The position numbers and the translations under genes are program-made. Shown one piece after another: positions 28,267-29,626 of a stretch of DNA of 29,626 bases. Under the pieces are notes generated by a model. The model searched no databases and was not told where the DNA came from. It saw only the letters and a list, made by a program, of their open reading frames with translations. The stretch is from a virus. Positions within the stretch are counted from its first letter, which is position 1. Each line of letters starts with the position of its first letter. The stretch is from the IMG/VR virus record IMGVR_UViG_3300050821_004361, positions 1 through 29,626 of that record; one strand, 5' to 3'.

Positions 28267-29626
28267 GCGACCGGATCGAACTCAGGAAGCTGCTCGAACG
28301 CAAGAAGGCGATCCTTCTGGCGCGCGACGACGTGATCGCGTTCGCCCGATTTATGATGCCGATCCCCGACGCGCAGGACGACGTGTCTGTGTCGCTTTAC
28401 CGGCCCGCCAAACACCATCGCGTGCTCGGCGCGGCCCTCGAAGAGGTCGAAAAAGGTGTCTACAAGCGGCTCCAGATCACCCTTCCGCCCAGACACGGCA
28501 AGACCAAGCTCGCCTCGCACCTGTTCGCGGCCTGGTTCATAGGCCGGAACCCGGAGAAATCGCTGATTTGCGCCACATATTCCGAAAAATTCGCCTGGGA
28601 TCACGGTCGGGCGGTGCGCGACCTGATCGAAAGCCCTCTTTTCCGGCAAATTTTCCCGAATGTGCGGCTCAAGAGCGGCTCTGCAAGCATGGATCGGCTC
28701 GAAACCGAAGACGGAGGCGTGCTTTTCTTCCTCGGGCGGGGTTCTGGTGCGACCGGACGCGGCGCGGACGTGATTTTGCTCGACGATCCGACCAAAGACC
28801 GCAAAGAGGCCGACAGTCCGACGATCCGTGAGCAACTTTGGTCCTGGTATACCCAGGTTTTGCAGACACGGCTGATGACCAAGGCCGGAGCTATCGTCAT
28901 CATCCAGACACGCTGGCACGAGGACGACTTGATCGGGCGTTTAACCGATCCGCAGAACCCCTGTTACTCCGCCAGCGAAGCCAAGAAGTGGCGGGTGATC
29001 GACATGCCGGCGATTGCGCGCGAAAAGGACGTTTTGGGCCGCAAAAAGGGCGAAGCCCTGTGGCCGGAGCGGTTCGACCGCGAATATCTCGACAACATCC
29101 GCGAAACCGACATTCGGGGCTTTCAGGCGCTCTACCAGGGCCGCCCGACGCCCGAAGAGGGGAGCTTCTTCAAGGCGGTTCATATGCGCACCTACGCGCG
29201 TGTCTCTGACATGCCGCCGAAAGAAAGACTTCGCTTTTATGGCGCGAGCGATCACGCCGTGTCTCTCGAACAGGGCCGCGACAAGACGTGTCTGATGGTC
29301 GTGGGTGTCGACGATCACGACCAGATGTGGGTCCAGCCCGATATTTTCTGGCAGCAGGCAGACACGCAGCTCGTCGTCGAGACGATGACCATCTTGATGG
29401 AGCGTTACAAACCCCTCTTTTGGTGGGCGGAAAAGGGCCATATTTCGAAGAGCATCGGCCCGTTTTTGCGCAAGCGCATGCTCGAAAAGCGGGTGTTCTG
29501 CTCGCTCGACGAGCTGACGCCGGTCGGCGATAAGCAGACACGCGCCCAGAGCGTGCAGGCGCGCATGTCGATGATGAAGATCCTCTTTCCTGGGTTCACG
29601 CGCTGGTGGGCCGAGGCGCACGATCA
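28263..29626 (+). CDS. terL: Terminase large subunit (partial, runs off the window)
   Basis: The first ~454 residues of a phage packaging motor. The ATPase domain has Walker A PPRHGKTKL (about 76-84), Walker B VILLDDP and the Arg-rich GATGRG just before it. The TQVLQTRLMTKAGAIVIIQTRWHEDDL segment is the coupling motif region. The nuclease domain begins near RFYGASDHAVS with the first metal-binding Asp, and GVDDHDQMWV follows. Sequence is intact to the window end. It should cut and translocate phage DNA into procapsids with a portal encoded beyond the window. The ATGA overlap with the preceding gene fixes the start at 28263. Confidence 0.93.
   Translation, partial: MSDRIELRKLLERKKAILLARDDVIAFARFMMPIPDAQDDVSVSLYRPAKHHRVLGAALEEVEKGVYKRLQITLPPRHGKTKLASHLFAAWFIGRNPEKSLICATYSEKFAWDHGRAVRDLIESPLFRQIFPNVRLKSGSASMDRLETEDGGVLFFLGRGSGATGRGADVILLDDPTKDRKEADSPTIREQLWSWYTQVLQTRLMTKAGAIVIIQTRWHEDDLIGRLTDPQNPCYSASEAKKWRVIDMPAIAREKDVLGRKKGEALWPERFDREYLDNIRETDIRGFQALYQGRPTPEEGSFFKAVHMRTYARVSDMPPKERLRFYGASDHAVSLEQGRDKTCLMVVGVDDHDQMWVQPDIFWQQADTQLVVETMTILMERYKPLFWWAEKGHISKSIGPFLRKRMLEKRVFCSLDELTPVGDKQTRAQSVQARMSMMKILFPGFTRWWAEAHD

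Noticed and set aside
28020-28919. Leftward 299-codon frame opposite terL
   Set aside because: The terL frame contains the full ATPase motifs, so this is its shadow.
1-29626. CRISPR array
   Set aside because: No evenly spaced 20-40 bp repeats with unique spacers were found. The short dispersed heptamer does not fit.

Overview
The window looks like part of a temperate tailed-phage genome from a GC-rich alphaproteobacterial host. The call rests on a replication operon, a repressor and tyrosine integrase, tail-fibre genes and a terminase large subunit. The alphaproteobacterial host is inferred from a phage-borne GcrA homologue, a family otherwise confined to that class, and from an attachment core matching the 3' half of a tRNA-Val(CAC). 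That core has no 5' tRNA half, has phage-like sequence on both sides, and is flanked on both sides by copies of AGTCACGCG. It is therefore read as attP of the unintegrated genome rather than a prophage end.

Layout. (1) 1-420: hairpin, arm-type repeats and the tRNA-derived attP core. (2) 416-12816, all leftward: an early operon tied together by ATGA/TGATG stop-start overlaps. It encodes a RuvC-like resolvase, a SNF2 helicase split into two overlapping reading frames, a DUF2800 nuclease, a DUF2815 ssDNA-binding protein with a strong internal start, a DUF6378 protein, a GcrA-like regulator, a DpdA-family 7-deazaguanine DNA-modification enzyme, a family A DNA polymerase, a primase-helicase, a small HTH protein and a Tad2-like (DUF2829) anti-Thoeris protein. 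(3) 12817-13171: control region with 13-bp direct repeats. (4) 13172-15850, rightward: XRE repressor, excisionase-like HTH, tyrosine integrase and small membrane, zinc-ribbon and ribbon-helix-helix proteins, ending at a strong terminator. (5) 15851-16698: a gene-poor segment with an AT-rich stretch, GCGAAG iterons and direct and inverted repeats, a candidate origin or control region. (6) 16699-21101, leftward: a CobS/CobT-like module. It holds a MoxR-type AAA+ ATPase and a large protein joining an HExxH zincin-like domain to a C-terminal VWA domain, with small satellite genes. (7) 21242-21773, rightward: an HGG-type zinc protein and a possible small terminase subunit. Two leftward small membrane coiled-coil genes follow. 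(8) 22799-29626, rightward: tail-fibre or virion proteins, a lipoprotein with heptad repeats, low-complexity proteins, a DUF3309-like membrane protein and terL, which runs off the end.

Working together. The early operon supplies replication and recombination functions plus host takeover: GcrA mimicry, base modification and anti-Thoeris activity. The repressor/integrase block controls lysogeny at the tRNA-Val site. The late block packages DNA and recognises the host. The AAA+/VWA module is the least explained part.

The most striking signal outside genes is the heptamer CAGACAC/GTGTCTG. I count about 40 copies on both strands, roughly ten times a rough composition-based expectation. It occurs in all reading frames and between genes, but I find none in the AAA+/VWA module and none across most of the tail-fibre block.
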